64,000 nucleotides of DNA from Sphingobium sp. Ant17 (GCF_000588875.1 NZ_JEMV01000012.1:31081-95080); one strand, 5' to 3'. Positions 18,439 to 28,350 are shown, counted from the stretch's first letter. The notes: a model not told the origin generated them from the letters alone. Translations and numbers: made by a program.

Positions 18439-19719
18439 TCAGGCCGCAGCCAGCTCGCGCATTTCGGCGAGCCGATAGCGCAGCGTCCGTTCCGAAATGC
18501 CAAGTTTGCGCGCGGCAGCGGCGCGATGGCCGTCCGTCTCACGCAGGGCCAGGCGGATCGCTTCCAGCTTGGAATGCCGCGCGACATCGCGCAGGCGGAT
18601 CGGTTCGGCGGGCAATTGGATCGACGCGGCCATGCGCAGCGGCATGACCATCTGCGGCGCGCCGGCCAGATGCAGGTCGTCGGCCTCGATCCGGTCGCCG
18701 TCGCGCAGGACCAGCGCGCGCTGGAGGATATTGCCAAGCTCACGGGCATTGCCGGGCCAGCCATGGGCGGCGAGCTTGTCGAGCGCGGCGGCGGTCGGCC
18801 AGACGAACCCGGCCTTGCCCCCATCCTGGTGCCGCAACAGCATCGCGGCGGTGATCGCGCTGATGTCGCCGCGACGCTCGGCAAGCGGGCGCAGTTCGAG
18901 CGGCATAACGTTGAGACGCCAGTAGAGATCTTCGCGGAAGCGGCCTGCGGCACATTCCTGGCCGAGGTTGCGGTTGCAGGCAGCGATGATGCGCACGTTG
19001 ACCGGCACCGAATGGGTCGCACCGACGGGCAGCACTTCACCTTCCTGCAGCGCACGCAGCAGCTTGGCCTGGAGCGTGAGGGGCAGTTCGGCGATTTCGT
19101 CGAGGAAGAGCGTGCCGCCATCGGCGGCGAGGAACAGGCCGTCGGACGCATTGGCCGCGCCGGTGAAGCTGCCCTTGCGATGACCAAACAGCATCGCTTC
19201 CATCATCGTTTCGGGAAGGGCCGCGCAATTGACCGCGATGAAGTCATGGCCCGACCGGCCGGACTGGGCGTGCAGGAAGCGCGCCATGCCTTCCTTGCCG
19301 GTGCCGGTGTCGCCCTGAATAAGGACGGTGGCGTCGCTGCGGGCGACCCGGCCGGCCAGGGTCATCAGTCGGACGCTGCCGCCATCCCCCACCGCCGGAA
19401 CGGCAGCAGGACGCGCCAGTTCGGCGATCAGGGCAAAGGCAAAGCCCATGTCGGCGAGGCCGAAGGCGACGCGGGCGGGCAGGCCATTGGCCGCCGCGAC
19501 CAGCGACGGTGCGCCGTCGATCAGATTGATGAGAATGTCGCGATGGGTCGCATGACCGATCTCTGTCGCCAGCAGCACACGGCGGCTGTCCCGATCCTGG
19601 CCCTTGTCGCGCGGACTGGCCGCGTCGACGATGCGCACGGTATAAAGAGCGTTTTCGAGCCAGTGCTGCAAACCCGGGACGAGCGCGCAGACTCCACGGC
19701 TCACGTCGAGCGATGACAT
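18439..19719 (-). CDS. sigma-54 enhancer-binding regulator, FlbD/FleQ-like
   Basis: AAA+ activator that opens sigma-54 promoters, probably the master activator of the middle flagellar genes. It has 426 residues. The N-terminal 115 residues have no clear receiver phospho-Asp. Walker A GDTGTGKEG, the sigma-54 contact loop as GSFTGA (Ser in place of the usual Ala) and Walker B GGTLFLDEI are present. A C-terminal Fis-type helix-turn-helix reads RAAAARKLGISERTLRYRL. It lies directly upstream of fliE and divergent from flagellin, with CGGCAA-type sites between. FlbD is the nearest known role; the exact ortholog is inferred. Confidence 0.88.
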   Translation of the reverse strand: MSSLDVSRGVCALVPGLQHWLENALYTVRIVDAASPRDKGQDRDSRRVLLATEIGHATHRDILINLIDGAPSLVAAANGLPARVAFGLADMGFAFALIAELARPAAVPAVGDGGSVRLMTLAGRVARSDATVLIQGDTGTGKEGMARFLHAQSGRSGHDFIAVNCAALPETMMEAMLFGHRKGSFTGAANASDGLFLAADGGTLFLDEIAELPLTLQAKLLRALQEGEVLPVGATHSVPVNVRIIAACNRNLGQECAAGRFREDLYWRLNVMPLELRPLAERRGDISAITAAMLLRHQDGGKAGFVWPTAAALDKLAAHGWPGNARELGNILQRALVLRDGDRIEADDLHLAGAPQMVMPLRMAASIQLPAEPIRLRDVARHSKLEAIRLALRETDGHRAAAARKLGISERTLRYRLAEMRELAAA

Positions 19720-19827
19720 GAACGGAACCCCAATTTTGGTCGGCTAGTGCCCCCGCACGTCCCAGACCCCTTCGATGCATCGATATCTATATTTGTGTGG
19801 TTATCAGATGGTTAATGCGGCCATCCA

Positions 19828-19870
19828 TTTGCCGCAAACCGGCAATTTAGTTCCGGCAAAAGCGGCAAAA
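19828..19870. promoter_or_regulatory. cluster of CGGCAA/TTGCCG half-sites (ftr-like)
   Basis: Four related half-sites lie within 43 bases: TTGCCG at 19829-19834 facing CGGCAA at 19840-19845, then CGGCAA at 19854-19859 and CGGCAA at 19863-19868. Caulobacter FlbD binds ftr elements of this general kind. The cluster is about 110 bases upstream of the regulator's start and about 130-170 bases before the predicted flagellin transcript start, so it could serve either gene, including autoregulation. The 335-base gap (19720-20055) holds this cluster and the flagellin promoter; I see no gene in it. Confidence 0.5.
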
Positions 19871-19966
19871 GGATCTTGATCCTTCAGACCCAAGGCCCCC
19901 GCACAGCCAATATGGCAGCATAACACCATGAAAATAGGTATTTTTTCAAAAAAATCACAATCTCGC

Positions 19967-19994
19967 TAAAAGGCCCGCCGCCGCCCGCCGTTAT
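19967..19994 (+). promoter_or_regulatory. sigma-28-like promoter of flagellin
   Basis: TAAA (19967-19970), 16-base spacer, GCCGTTAT (19987-19994), matching 6 of 8 in the FliA -10 element. An AAAA reading one base later gives a 15-base spacer. The transcript start would be near 20001, about 55 bases before the fliC ATG. Confidence 0.6.
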
Positions 19995-20055
19995 CCCCTT
20001 TCGAGGCCGCAAGCGCACCATGGCAGCGACCTGATTGACACAGAAAGGGAACACC

Positions 20056-20856
20056 ATGACTGTTATCGGAACCAACACTGCCGCGCTTCGCTCGGCCAAC
20101 GCTTCTTCGATGGCCAGCAAGGGCCTGAGCACCGCGATGGAACGCCTGTCGACCGGCAAGCGCATCAACAGCGCGAAGGACGACGCCGCTGGCCTGGCCA
20201 TCGCATCGACCATGACGTCGCAGATCAAGGGCATGACCCAGGGCATCCGCAACGCCAATGACGGCATCAGCCTGGCGCAGACCGCGGAAGGCGCGCTGAA
20301 CGAAGTCAGCAACATGCTGCAGCGTATGCGTGAATTGACCGTGCAGCGGACCAACGACACCAACAGCACCGAAGCCGTCGCCAACATCGACGCCGAAAAG
20401 GACCAGTTGGCCGTCCAGATCAACGACATCCTGACCAAGACCGAATTCAACGGCAAGGCGCTGTTCCCAGCCGTCGATGACGTCGTGACGATCCAGGCCG
20501 GTGCCAATGACACCGACACAGTCAGCATCACGCTGAGCGACATCGACGTGACCGGCGTGGCAACCGCCACCGAAGCAGTCGACGCCGCGACGCTCGCCAA
20601 CTTCGACACGGCGTTGCAGACGGTCGCCACGGCGCGCGCCACGCTGGGTGCGGTGCAGAACCGGTTGGAATCGTCGGTCAACAACCTGACCAACAACATC
20701 ACCAACCTGACCGACGCCCGCAGCCGCATCGAGGACGCCGACTTCTCGTCCGAGACGACCGCCCTCGCCAAGCAGCAGATCCTGAGCCAGGCATCGACCG
20801 CGATGCTGGCGCAGGCCAACCAGAGCCAGCAGGGCGTTCTGAAGCTGATCGGCTAA
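20056..20856 (+). CDS. fliC: flagellin
   Basis: Filament subunit exported through the flagellar channel. It has 266 residues, a small flagellin. The N-terminal D0/D1 region ([16 protein letters not shown] … [15 protein letters not shown]) and the C-terminal region ([18 protein letters not shown] … [15 protein letters not shown]) are canonical, while the variable middle is only about 40 residues. AAAGGGA precedes the ATG at 20056. It is the only flagellin in the window and is monocistronic by spacing. Expression is probably sigma-28 dependent. Confidence 0.97.
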   Translation: MTVIGTNTAALRSANASSMASKGLSTAMERLSTGKRINSAKDDAAGLAIASTMTSQIKGMTQGIRNANDGISLAQTAEGALNEVSNMLQRMRELTVQRTNDTNSTEAVANIDAEKDQLAVQINDILTKTEFNGKALFPAVDDVVTIQAGANDTDTVSITLSDIDVTGVATATEAVDAATLANFDTALQTVATARATLGAVQNRLESSVNNLTNNITNLTDARSRIEDADFSSETTALAKQQILSQASTAMLAQANQSQQGVLKLIG

Positions 20857-20972
20857 GCCTTTACTCCATTGGTCGGCTGAGGTCTGGTCACCTGACAGCC
20901 GCCCATAGGCGCCCGGCACATCACAGTCCCCACCGTGCCGGGAGCCACGACTTCGATCGAACGACCAGCATC

Positions 20973-21003
20973 GGAAGCCTCCGTCCCCCCGGGCGGGGGC
21001 TTC
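20973..21003 (+). terminator. hairpin downstream of flagellin
   Basis: GAAGCCTCCG and CGGGGGCTTC form a stem around a C/G-rich loop. There is no U-tract after it, so efficiency is uncertain. It lies 116 bases past the fliC stop and before opgG, where a transcript end is expected. Confidence 0.4.
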
Positions 21004-21062
21004 ATCGCATATGCGGCACGGGGGGCTTGGTTTTGCGGGGCATGCGCCCCATGATGCGGGCC

Positions 21063-22550
21063 ATGACCGATATTGACCGGCGCGCGCTGATCGCCGCCAC
21101 GGGCGCTGCCCTCTTCCTCCCCCGCGCCGCTTACGCGCAGACGCAAGCTGCCCCCTTTTCGTGGGAGCGGCTGATCAGCCGGGCGCAACGGCTGGCGCGT
21201 GCGCCTTTTGCCGAGACCCCAGCCCATCCGGGTGCAGCCAAGATCGATTATACCGCGCTGCACGAGGCACGGTTTCGCGAGGAGCGGACCTTGTGGGGCG
21301 ACCTGCCGGGCGATACCGGCATCCGTTTCTTCCCGCTGTCGGCCACCGCGCCGCAGCCCGTCGAGATCGCGATCATCGAACGAGGCCGCGCTACCCCGCT
21401 ACGCTATGATCCTGCCATGTTCGATGCGCCTGCAGGCAATCCGGTGACCGCCTTGCCGCCTGGCGCAGGCTTTGCGGGCTTCCGCATCATGAATGCCGCG
21501 CGCGACGGCGACTGGCTGTCCTATCTGGGGGCCAGCTATTTCCGCGCGCCAAGTCCGCAAAAACAATTCGGCCTGTCGGCGCGCGCCGTCGCGATCAACA
21601 CCAGCATCCAGGGTCGCGAGGAATTTCCGCGCTTCACCCATTTCTGGCTGGAGCGAATCGGGCCGAGCAGCGTCACCATCTTCGCCCTGCTGGACGGCGC
21701 GTCGATTACCGGCGCGTTCCGCTTCGTCAGTCGGCTGGACAAGGACGGCGTGCGGCAGGACGTGACCGCCGCCCTGTTCCCCCGCCGCGCCATCCCCGAA
21801 TTGGGGCTGATGCCGATGACCAGCATGTTCTGGTATGATCAGGCGAACCGAACGGTGGGGACCGACTGGCGGCCTGAAATCCATGACTCCGACCTTTTGT
21901 CGATCGCCAGCGCCGATGGCACCGCCCATGCCCGCCCGATCGTCAATCCCACGGTGCCGATGGTGAGCGCCTTTGCCGAGCGCGACCCCAAGGGGTTCGG
22001 CCTGCTGCAGCGCGACCGGGATTTCGACCATTATCAGGATGACGGCGTCTATTATGATCGCCGCCCGACGCTTTGGGCCACGCCGGCCCGGCCGCTGGGC
22101 ACAGGCGAGGTACGGCTCTACGCCTTTCCGACCGACAGCGAATATACCGACAATCTGGCCGCCTATTGGACGCCTGCCGCTGCGCCTGTACCGGGCAAGC
22201 GGATCGACCTTAACTACCGGCTCGACTGGTCGGCCGACCGATCGCCCGCCGCGACCGATATCGCGATCGTCGAAAATGTGTGGCGCGGGCGCGGGGACCA
22301 GCCCGATATCGCGCGGCTGGTGGTCGATTTCGTGGGGGTGGCGGACGGTAGTAAGCCTGACCTGTGGGTGGACATCGCCAACGGCACTTTGGTCAAGCAG
22401 GCGGGCTATCCGGTGCTGGGCCGCAAAGGCCTGTATCGCACCGTGCTGGACCTGCGGCCCAATAGCGGCGGCGTGGCGGACGTGCGGCTGCAATTGCGGA
22501 CGGGCGATCACGCGGTGAGCGAATATGTGCATTACCCCGTTGGTGGATAA
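21063..22550 (+). CDS. opgG: periplasmic glucan biosynthesis protein, MdoG/OpgG family
   Basis: Periplasmic protein acting on the beta-glucan backbone made by OpgH. It has 495 residues from the ATG at 21063. The N-terminus TDIDRRALIAATGAALFLP carries a twin arginine before a hydrophobic stretch, so export may be by Tat, as for OpgD. Family blocks include FRIMNAARDGDWLSYLGASYFRA, NTSIQGREEFPRFTHFWLER and FWYDQANRTVGTDWRPEIHDSD. ATGs a few codons upstream (21042, 21051) are also possible. opgH follows 48 bases later. Confidence 0.93.
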   Translation: MTDIDRRALIAATGAALFLPRAAYAQTQAAPFSWERLISRAQRLARAPFAETPAHPGAAKIDYTALHEARFREERTLWGDLPGDTGIRFFPLSATAPQPVEIAIIERGRATPLRYDPAMFDAPAGNPVTALPPGAGFAGFRIMNAARDGDWLSYLGASYFRAPSPQKQFGLSARAVAINTSIQGREEFPRFTHFWLERIGPSSVTIFALLDGASITGAFRFVSRLDKDGVRQDVTAALFPRRAIPELGLMPMTSMFWYDQANRTVGTDWRPEIHDSDLLSIASADGTAHARPIVNPTVPMVSAFAERDPKGFGLLQRDRDFDHYQDDGVYYDRRPTLWATPARPLGTGEVRLYAFPTDSEYTDNLAAYWTPAAAPVPGKRIDLNYRLDWSADRSPAATDIAIVENVWRGRGDQPDIARLVVDFVGVADGSKPDLWVDIANGTLVKQAGYPVLGRKGLYRTVLDLRPNSGGVADVRLQLRTGDHAVSEYVHYPVGG

Positions 22551-22598
22551 CCGGAACCGTTGGCGTAACGAACGGTTCAAGCCGTTGGGTGAATCGCT

Positions 22599-24503
22599 AT
22601 GGGTCTGGATGATATGGGCAATGGACATGTGCCGGTGGCCGATGCCGCCGCCGGGGAGTTGCCGGTGAGCCCGGCCTTCGAACAATTGCCGCCCGAAAGC
22701 CCGATCGCGATGCCGGAGCAGGATTTCAGCGCGCGGCCGCCGCTCATCGTGCCGCGCCGCTTCAATATCGACCTGTGGGCACGGCGTATGCTGGTCGTGT
22801 TGCTTGCCCTCATCCCCACCGGCATGGCCGCGCATGAAATGCGCCGCTCGATCGGCCTCGACGGCATTTCGCTGCTGGAGGGCGTCTATCTGGCCCTGTT
22901 CATTCCGCTGTTCGCCTGGATCGCGTTCGGCTGTGCGACCGCGATCATCGGCTTCCTGCTGCTGACCGTTGGCAAGGGGCGCAGCGTCACCCCGCGTCCG
23001 CTGCGCGCGTCGCAGCCGTTGCAGGGCAAGACCGCGATCCTGCTGCCGGTCTGCAACGAGGATTTTCTGGGCGTGCTGGGGCGGCTGTCGATCATGGAAC
23101 GATCGCTGGCGCAGGTGATGGGGCGCGAGCGGTTCGAATTCTTCATCCTGTCTGATTCCAATGTGCAGAGCGGCGAGACGGAGCGCGCAGCTTATCTGGA
23201 AATGCGCGGTTCCTTCTCGCGCCCCGTTCATTATCGCCGCCGCGCGCGGAATATCGGGCGAAAGCCCGGCAATATCGCCGAGTGGGTCGAGCGGTTTGGC
23301 GGCGGGTATGATTATATGATCGTGCTGGATGCCGACAGCATCGTCAGCGGCCAGACCATGGCGCGGCTGGCATCCGATATGGAGCGGCATCCGCAGGTCG
23401 GGCTGATCCAGACCGTCCCCACCGTCATGGGTGCGGCGACGCTTTTTGCGCGCTGGCAGCAATTTGCCAGCCGCCTGTTCGGACCGATCTCAGCCGCCGG
23501 GATGATCTGGTGGGCCGGGTCCGAAGGGATGTTCTGGGGCCATAATGCCATCGTCCGGGTCAAGGCCTTTGCGCAAAGCTGTGGCCTGCCTGAATTGCCC
23601 GGCCGTGCGCCATTCGGCGGCCACATCATGAGCCATGACATGCTGGAGGCGGCGCTGTTGCGGCGGCGCGGATGGGACGTGCATATGGTCACGGCCGACG
23701 ATAGTTTCGAGGAATTTCCGCCATCGATGCCCGACCTCTTCACCCGCGACCGGCGCTGGTGTCAGGGCAATATCCAGCATGTGCCCTTGCTGGCCAAGAT
23801 TGCGGGCCTGCATCCGGTCAGCCGGTTCCAGCTGCTGGTTGGCGCGACGGCTTATTGCACATCGCCCATGTGGCTGACGCTAATGCTCGTCGTGCTGGGC
23901 GGCGGGGCCAGCGGCGTGTGGCCGCCCACCGAGATATTGCCATCGGGCGGATTGCTCGCGGTGACGGCTTTCCTGTTGTTCGGGCCAAAGCTGTTGGCGA
24001 TGCTGTGGGCGTTGCTCGACCCGGCGCGGCGGATCGGCTTTGGCGGTGCGGCGCGGATGACGCGCGGAGTGATCGTGGACATCATCCTGTCGATCCTCAT
24101 GGCACCGGTGGCGATGCTGACCCAGACGATCAACCTGTTCGGCATATTGATGGGACGCAAGAGCAGTTGGAACGGCCAGACCCGCGACCGCGACGGCATG
24201 GCGATCGGCAGCGCGATCTGGTTGTTCAAATGGCATATATTGTTGGGCTCGCTGCTGCTGGTGCTGGCGATCCAGGCGGGTAGCGGCATCGGCTGGATCA
24301 TTCCGGTGACGGCAGGGCTGTTTCTTGCGCCGGTGCTGGCGGCGGTTACCGCGCGCAAGGATCTGGGCCGCAGGGCCGAGGCGAGCGGGCTGTTCCAGGT
24401 CGCCGATCCATGGTGGCGAACGCAAAGCTATCGCCCGTTGCGGTTCCGCTGGCCCAATGGCGAGGAGCGGCGGGTCGGGCGGCTGGCGGCGAACGACGAA
24501 TAG
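22599..24503 (+). CDS. opgH: glucans biosynthesis glucosyltransferase OpgH/MdoH
   Basis: Inner-membrane family-2 glycosyltransferase that polymerises the glucan backbone from UDP-glucose. It has 634 residues. N-terminal membrane spans are near residues 65-85 and 100-130. The GT2 domain contains VLDADSIVSG (DxD) and DRRWCQGN, the Q-x-x-RW-type motif. Several C-terminal spans follow residue 400. It is shorter than the E. coli protein (about 850 residues), as in many alphaproteobacteria. It ends 2 bases from the convergent fliA stop. Confidence 0.94.
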   Translation: MGLDDMGNGHVPVADAAAGELPVSPAFEQLPPESPIAMPEQDFSARPPLIVPRRFNIDLWARRMLVVLLALIPTGMAAHEMRRSIGLDGISLLEGVYLALFIPLFAWIAFGCATAIIGFLLLTVGKGRSVTPRPLRASQPLQGKTAILLPVCNEDFLGVLGRLSIMERSLAQVMGRERFEFFILSDSNVQSGETERAAYLEMRGSFSRPVHYRRRARNIGRKPGNIAEWVERFGGGYDYMIVLDADSIVSGQTMARLASDMERHPQVGLIQTVPTVMGAATLFARWQQFASRLFGPISAAGMIWWAGSEGMFWGHNAIVRVKAFAQSCGLPELPGRAPFGGHIMSHDMLEAALLRRRGWDVHMVTADDSFEEFPPSMPDLFTRDRRWCQGNIQHVPLLAKIAGLHPVSRFQLLVGATAYCTSPMWLTLMLVVLGGGASGVWPPTEILPSGGLLAVTAFLLFGPKLLAMLWALLDPARRIGFGGAARMTRGVIVDIILSILMAPVAMLTQTINLFGILMGRKSSWNGQTRDRDGMAIGSAIWLFKWHILLGSLLLVLAIQAGSGIGWIIPVTAGLFLAPVLAAVTARKDLGRRAEASGLFQVADPWWRTQSYRPLRFRWPNGEERRVGRLAANDE

Positions 24504-24505
24504 GG

Positions 24506-25234
24506 TCAGTCCCAGTCGCGCAGTTTCTCACGCAGCTTGTCGAGCGCGGCCTTCTTGATCTGGCAGACGCGCGCGGCACCGATGTCCAAGGTCTGGCCGA
24601 TTTCCTCCAGATTGAGTTCTTCGACGAAATAGAGCTGTAGCACCATCGCCTCGCGTTGCGGCAAGTCGCCGATACAGGCGGCGAGTGCCTTCTTGAGCGA
24701 TTCGCGCTCCATCAAGTCGTCGGCGCGGTCCTCGACATCGGCGAACCACATCGACTGGTCCGAATAGACTTCGTCCATGCTGGTGTGCTGCACCATTTCG
24801 ACGCTGTCGGCGAGTTCGCGGTAATCGGACGGGGCGATCCCCATGGCGGCGGACATTTCCGCTTCGGTCGGCAAGCGGCCAAGCGTCTGTTCAAGGCCAT
24901 TGCGGCAGGTGGCCAGTTGCTTGCGCTTGGCCATGGCGGATCGGCAGATGGTCGCCTGCCGCCGCAAATGGTCGATCATCGCGCCGCGCACGCGCAACTG
25001 CGCATAGGCGGCAAAGCCAAAACCGCGATCTTCAAAACTGTTGGCGGCCTCGACCAGCGCGAGCATGCCGATCTGGAGCAGATCCTCCACCTCGATCGCG
25101 CTCGAAACGCGGCCATGGACGTGCCAGGCGATCTTGCGCACCAGCGGCATATATTGGCGAGCGAGCCGCTCGGGGCTGTTCTCGCCGGGCTTGGCATAAG
25201 TATGGGCGCCGGCCGCGATCTTGTTCATATACAT
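24506..25234 (-). CDS. fliA: flagellar sigma factor sigma-28 (FliA)
   Basis: Sigma factor for late flagellar genes, held inactive by FlgM until the hook is complete. It has 242 residues. Region 2 reads EDLLQIGMLALVEAANSFED … FAAYAQLRVRGAMIDHLR, and region 4 reads EELNLEEIGQTLDIGAARVCQIKKAAL. AAGGAGG lies 7 bases before the ATG at 25234 and immediately after the flhA stop. It is last in the transglycosylase-flhA-fliA unit. Confidence 0.96.
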   Translation of the reverse strand: MYMNKIAAGAHTYAKPGENSPERLARQYMPLVRKIAWHVHGRVSSAIEVEDLLQIGMLALVEAANSFEDRGFGFAAYAQLRVRGAMIDHLRRQATICRSAMAKRKQLATCRNGLEQTLGRLPTEAEMSAAMGIAPSDYRELADSVEMVQHTSMDEVYSDQSMWFADVEDRADDLMERESLKKALAACIGDLPQREAMVLQLYFVEELNLEEIGQTLDIGAARVCQIKKAALDKLREKLRDWD

Positions 25235-25248
25235 GGCTCAGCCTCCTT

Positions 25249-27380
25249 TCAGGCGACTCGTTCGCGCGCTTGCTCGTGGCGGGGTGCCGGGTCGTGGCGG
25301 GGCGTGGGGCGCTGTTCGCCGCCCACCACCGCAACCACTTCGACGCCCTTGCCATCGGGGATTTCGAGGAAGGACAGGACTGGCGTTTCGGGCAGATGCG
25401 GTTTGAACAAGCGCGCCAGCGCCCGCCTGGCCAGCGGCGAGGTGACGATGGCGAAGTTGCGCGCCTGCCCCAGCAGCGGCCGGGCGGCCTGCACCACCGC
25501 TTCGACGATGCGGTTGGCGAGCGCGGGTTCGATCGGATGCCGGGCATCGCCCGCGACGCGCATCGCCTGCGCCAGCATCGCTTCGAGATCGCCATCCAGC
25601 GTGATGACGGGTAGCGGCATCTTGACCGGGACCAGCCCCTGAATGATGAGCGCGCCGATCCGCTGGCGCACGGCCTCAACCAATTGTTCGTGGTTCATGT
25701 CGGGCCGGGCGGCGTCGACCATCGCCTCGCAGATGCGGCGGAAATCCTTGAGCGCTATGCCTTCGGACAGGAGGGCGCGGCAGAGCGCGCTGATCTGGGT
25801 GAGGCTGAGCGTGCCGGGCGTCAGGCCATCGACCAGTTGTGGCGCGGCATCCTTGAGCGTGTCGAGCAGCTTGCGCGCTTCGTCGAGGCCGAACATTTCG
25901 GCGGCATTCATCGCGATCAGCTGGTTGAGGTGCGTTGCCACGACGGTCGGCGGATCAACCACGGTATAGCCCGCGATCACGGCCTCGCTGCGTTTGGCTT
26001 GGGAAATCCAGACGGCGTCGAGGCCGAAGGTCGGGTCTTTGGCCGGGCGACCGACGACCACGCTCTCTAGCGCGCCGCTGTCGAGCGCGAGCAGATCGTC
26101 GGGCCAGATCTCATCCTCGCCCACCACGACACCAGCGATGGTGATGCGATATTGATTGGGTTCGAGCGCCAGATTGTCCTTCACCCGCACCATCGGCACG
26201 ACGAAGCCCAGTTCCTTCGACAACTGACGGCGGATGCCGGTGATCCGCGCCATCAGCGGCGCGCCCTTGCGCTCATCAACCAGGGCGATGAGGCCATAGC
26301 CGATTTCAAGGCCCAGGATCGCCCCGTCCGACACGTCATCCCATTCGATCACCGCCGGATTGGGCGCGGGAGCCACGGGCGCAGGTTCGGCGGCTTTCTT
26401 CTGGCTGGCTTTGCGCAGGTTCCAGGCGATGCCGCCGGCGACGGCAGCGGCGGACAGGATGATGAGATGCGGCATGCCGGGCAGGATGCCCAGAAAGCCG
26501 AGGATCGCGGCGACCGGCACCCAGGCGCGGCCAGACCCGAACTGACCGGCGATCTGGCCGCCCAAATCCTGCTCGCTCTTGACGCGAGTGACGATGGAGG
26601 CGGCGGCGATCGAGAGCAGAAGCGCGGGGATCTGCGCGACGAGCGCGTCGCCGATCGCCAGGATGATATAGGTCTGGGCCGCTTCGCCGATGGCAAGGCC
26701 ATGGCTGACCACGCCCAATATGATGCCGCCGATGATGTTGATCACCAGGATCAGGATGCCCGCAACCGCGTCGCCCTTCACGAATTTGCTGGCACCGTCC
26801 ATCGAACCGTAAAAATCGGCTTCGGTCGCGACTTCGACGCGGCGGAGCTTGGCTTCTTCCGGCGTCATCAGGCCCGCATTCAGGTCGGCGTCGATCGCCA
26901 TCTGCTTGCCGGGCAAGGCGTCCAGGGTGAAGCGCGCGGAGACTTCGGACACACGGCCTGCGCCCTTGGTAATGACGACCAGGTTGATGATCATCAGGAT
27001 CGCAAAGACGAAGATGCCGACGACATAGTCGCCGCCGATCAGGAAATGGCCAAAGGCTCGATCACTTGTCCGGCCGCGTCCGACCCTTCATGCCCCGACA
27101 CCAGCACGACGCGGGTGGAGGCGACGTTGAGCGCGAGGCGCAACAGCGTGGCGAACAGGAGGACCGTCGGAAAGCTGGAGAAATCCAATGGCTTGGCGGC
27201 GTTCAACGCCACCATCAGCACCGCGAGGCTGATCATGATGTTGGTAATGAAACCGATGTCGAGCATGATCGCCGGGACCGGCACCATCATGAACAGCACG
27301 ACCATCAGCGTCGCAAAGGGCAGCACCGCCCCCTGGACGGCGCTCATCCAGATCTTCGCTTTGACTTGGGTTGGAGTCAT
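25249..27380 (-). pseudogene. flhA: flagellar export gate protein FlhA, one-base frameshift
   Basis: FlhA is the proton-driven export gate with a cytosolic substrate-binding ring. The N-terminal part (113 residues from 27380, MTPTQVKAKIWMSAVQG) ends at 27039 after GQVIEPLAIS. The rest continues in another frame. Adding one C near 27057 on the plus strand restores VIEAFGHFLIGGDYVVGIFVFA and joins the two parts into 710 residues, the normal length. Hydrophobic spans fill the first half; the C-terminal domain ends near QARERVA. Neighbours are intact, so a sequence error is more likely than a true null. Confidence 0.92.
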
Positions 27381-27389
27381 GAGAGGCCG

Positions 27390-28208
27390 TTACCTTCCGA
27401 GGGTGGCAAGCATGAGATAGGCGAGGCGTGCGGTCTGTGGCTGGGGCCGGATGCCGACATCGACCTGTTCGCTAAGCCGCTGGGTTTCGATCCGCACATA
27501 GTCGGCGGGCTGAACCGTCTTCGCGCCCGATGGCAGCGTGGCGGACGCATATTGAACGTCGCCGCCCAAGCCGCCCGAACTTTTCTCAAGTTTGGACGCA
27601 AAGCGGTCGCGAATGTCGGCGAAGCTGCGCGGCTGGCCCGACGGGTCGTAGAAGATCGACCGGTTGGCGCGCGCGGCGGCGGGAAAGAGCGAGGCAGCGG
27701 TGGCCCCAGGCGCCCGATCATGGACCGACAGGAATTTGCTCGCCCCGCCAACGCCCAGGAAATGGGCGAGATAGAGATCGACCGGTTCGGCTTCCCGATC
27801 CAGTCTCTGTTCGAGATAGGCCTTGTTGTCGGCGGCATGCTGCGCCGCCATGACGGAGGCGGTTTCGGGATGCTTGCGCAGGTCGAGAATTTGTTGGCGC
27901 AGTTCGGGGTTCGCCACGTGATAGCGGCCGTTGCTGCTCTGGCTGATCGCGTCGGACGCCCAACCAAGACCATATTCGCTGCCATGCTTGTCGATGACGG
28001 CAAGCCAGCTCTGGTCGATAAATTGATAGAGGCCGGTCGCCGACGATGTGGTGGCGCGCGCGGTGGGATTTAGGCTGCTCTCGATCTTCGCCTGTCCCAG
28101 CAGATAGGAAAAGTCGACACCGGTGCGGCGGCTCGCCATGGCGATCGCGTTGGTCACGCGGTTGCCCGTCGATGCACCCCCTGTAGTGATGTCTGCGAAA
28201 GCCGACAC
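27390..28208 (-). CDS. lytic transglycosylase in flagellar cluster
   Basis: Probable peptidoglycan-cleaving enzyme that opens the wall for rod assembly. It has 272 residues. The SLT-type domain shows the catalytic Glu in GQAKIESSLNPTARA, then SSATGLYQFIDQSWL and LYLAHFLGVGGASKFL. No obvious signal peptide is present, so export through the flagellar apparatus is possible. FlgJ in this window lacks a muramidase domain, so this protein probably supplies that activity, as SltF does in Rhodobacter. It is first in a unit with flhA and fliA behind a sigma-54 site. Confidence 0.85.
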   Translation of the reverse strand: MSAFADITTGGASTGNRVTNAIAMASRRTGVDFSYLLGQAKIESSLNPTARATTSSATGLYQFIDQSWLAVIDKHGSEYGLGWASDAISQSSNGRYHVANPELRQQILDLRKHPETASVMAAQHAADNKAYLEQRLDREAEPVDLYLAHFLGVGGASKFLSVHDRAPGATAASLFPAAARANRSIFYDPSGQPRSFADIRDRFASKLEKSSGGLGGDVQYASATLPSGAKTVQPADYVRIETQRLSEQVDVGIRPQPQTARLAYLMLATLGR

Positions 28209-28245
28209 GTGACCCTGTTCCCCATTTGCTAGCAGGGATCCTTAG

Positions 28246-28261
28246 AGCAAGACTTGTGCCA
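28246..28261 (-). promoter_or_regulatory. sigma-54 promoter of transglycosylase-flhA-fliA
   Basis: Minus strand: TGGCACA (28261-28255), AGTC, TTGCT (28250-28246), with the GG and GC elements 10 bases apart. The predicted start is near 28235, about 27 bases before the ATG at 28208. Confidence 0.75.
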
Positions 28262-28303
28262 AGATTTGGTTAACGCGGCGGCAGGAAAATTGGGCCACAA
28301 CGC

Positions 28304-28329
28304 AAAACGGCGCCTCGCGGCGCCGTTTT
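28304..28329. terminator. bidirectional intrinsic terminator after flgN
   Basis: A perfect 11-base stem: AAAACGGCGCC (28304-28314), loop TCGC, GGCGCCGTTTT (28319-28329). U-runs form on both strands. It separates flgA-flgM-flgN from the next unit on the same strand. Confidence 0.88.
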
Positions 28330-28350
28330 AGCCTTTATCGAAAATAAAGT

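Noticed and set aside
16255..19716. A 1153-codon open frame on the plus strand opposite fliF, fliE and the enhancer-binding regulator
   Set aside because: It mirrors three well-identified genes on the other strand; long antisense frames are common in GC-rich coding DNA, and its protein is repetitive and unlike any family.
21399..23462. A 687-codon minus-strand frame opposite opgG and opgH
   Set aside because: Shadow frame; both opposite genes are convincing and this protein resembles nothing.
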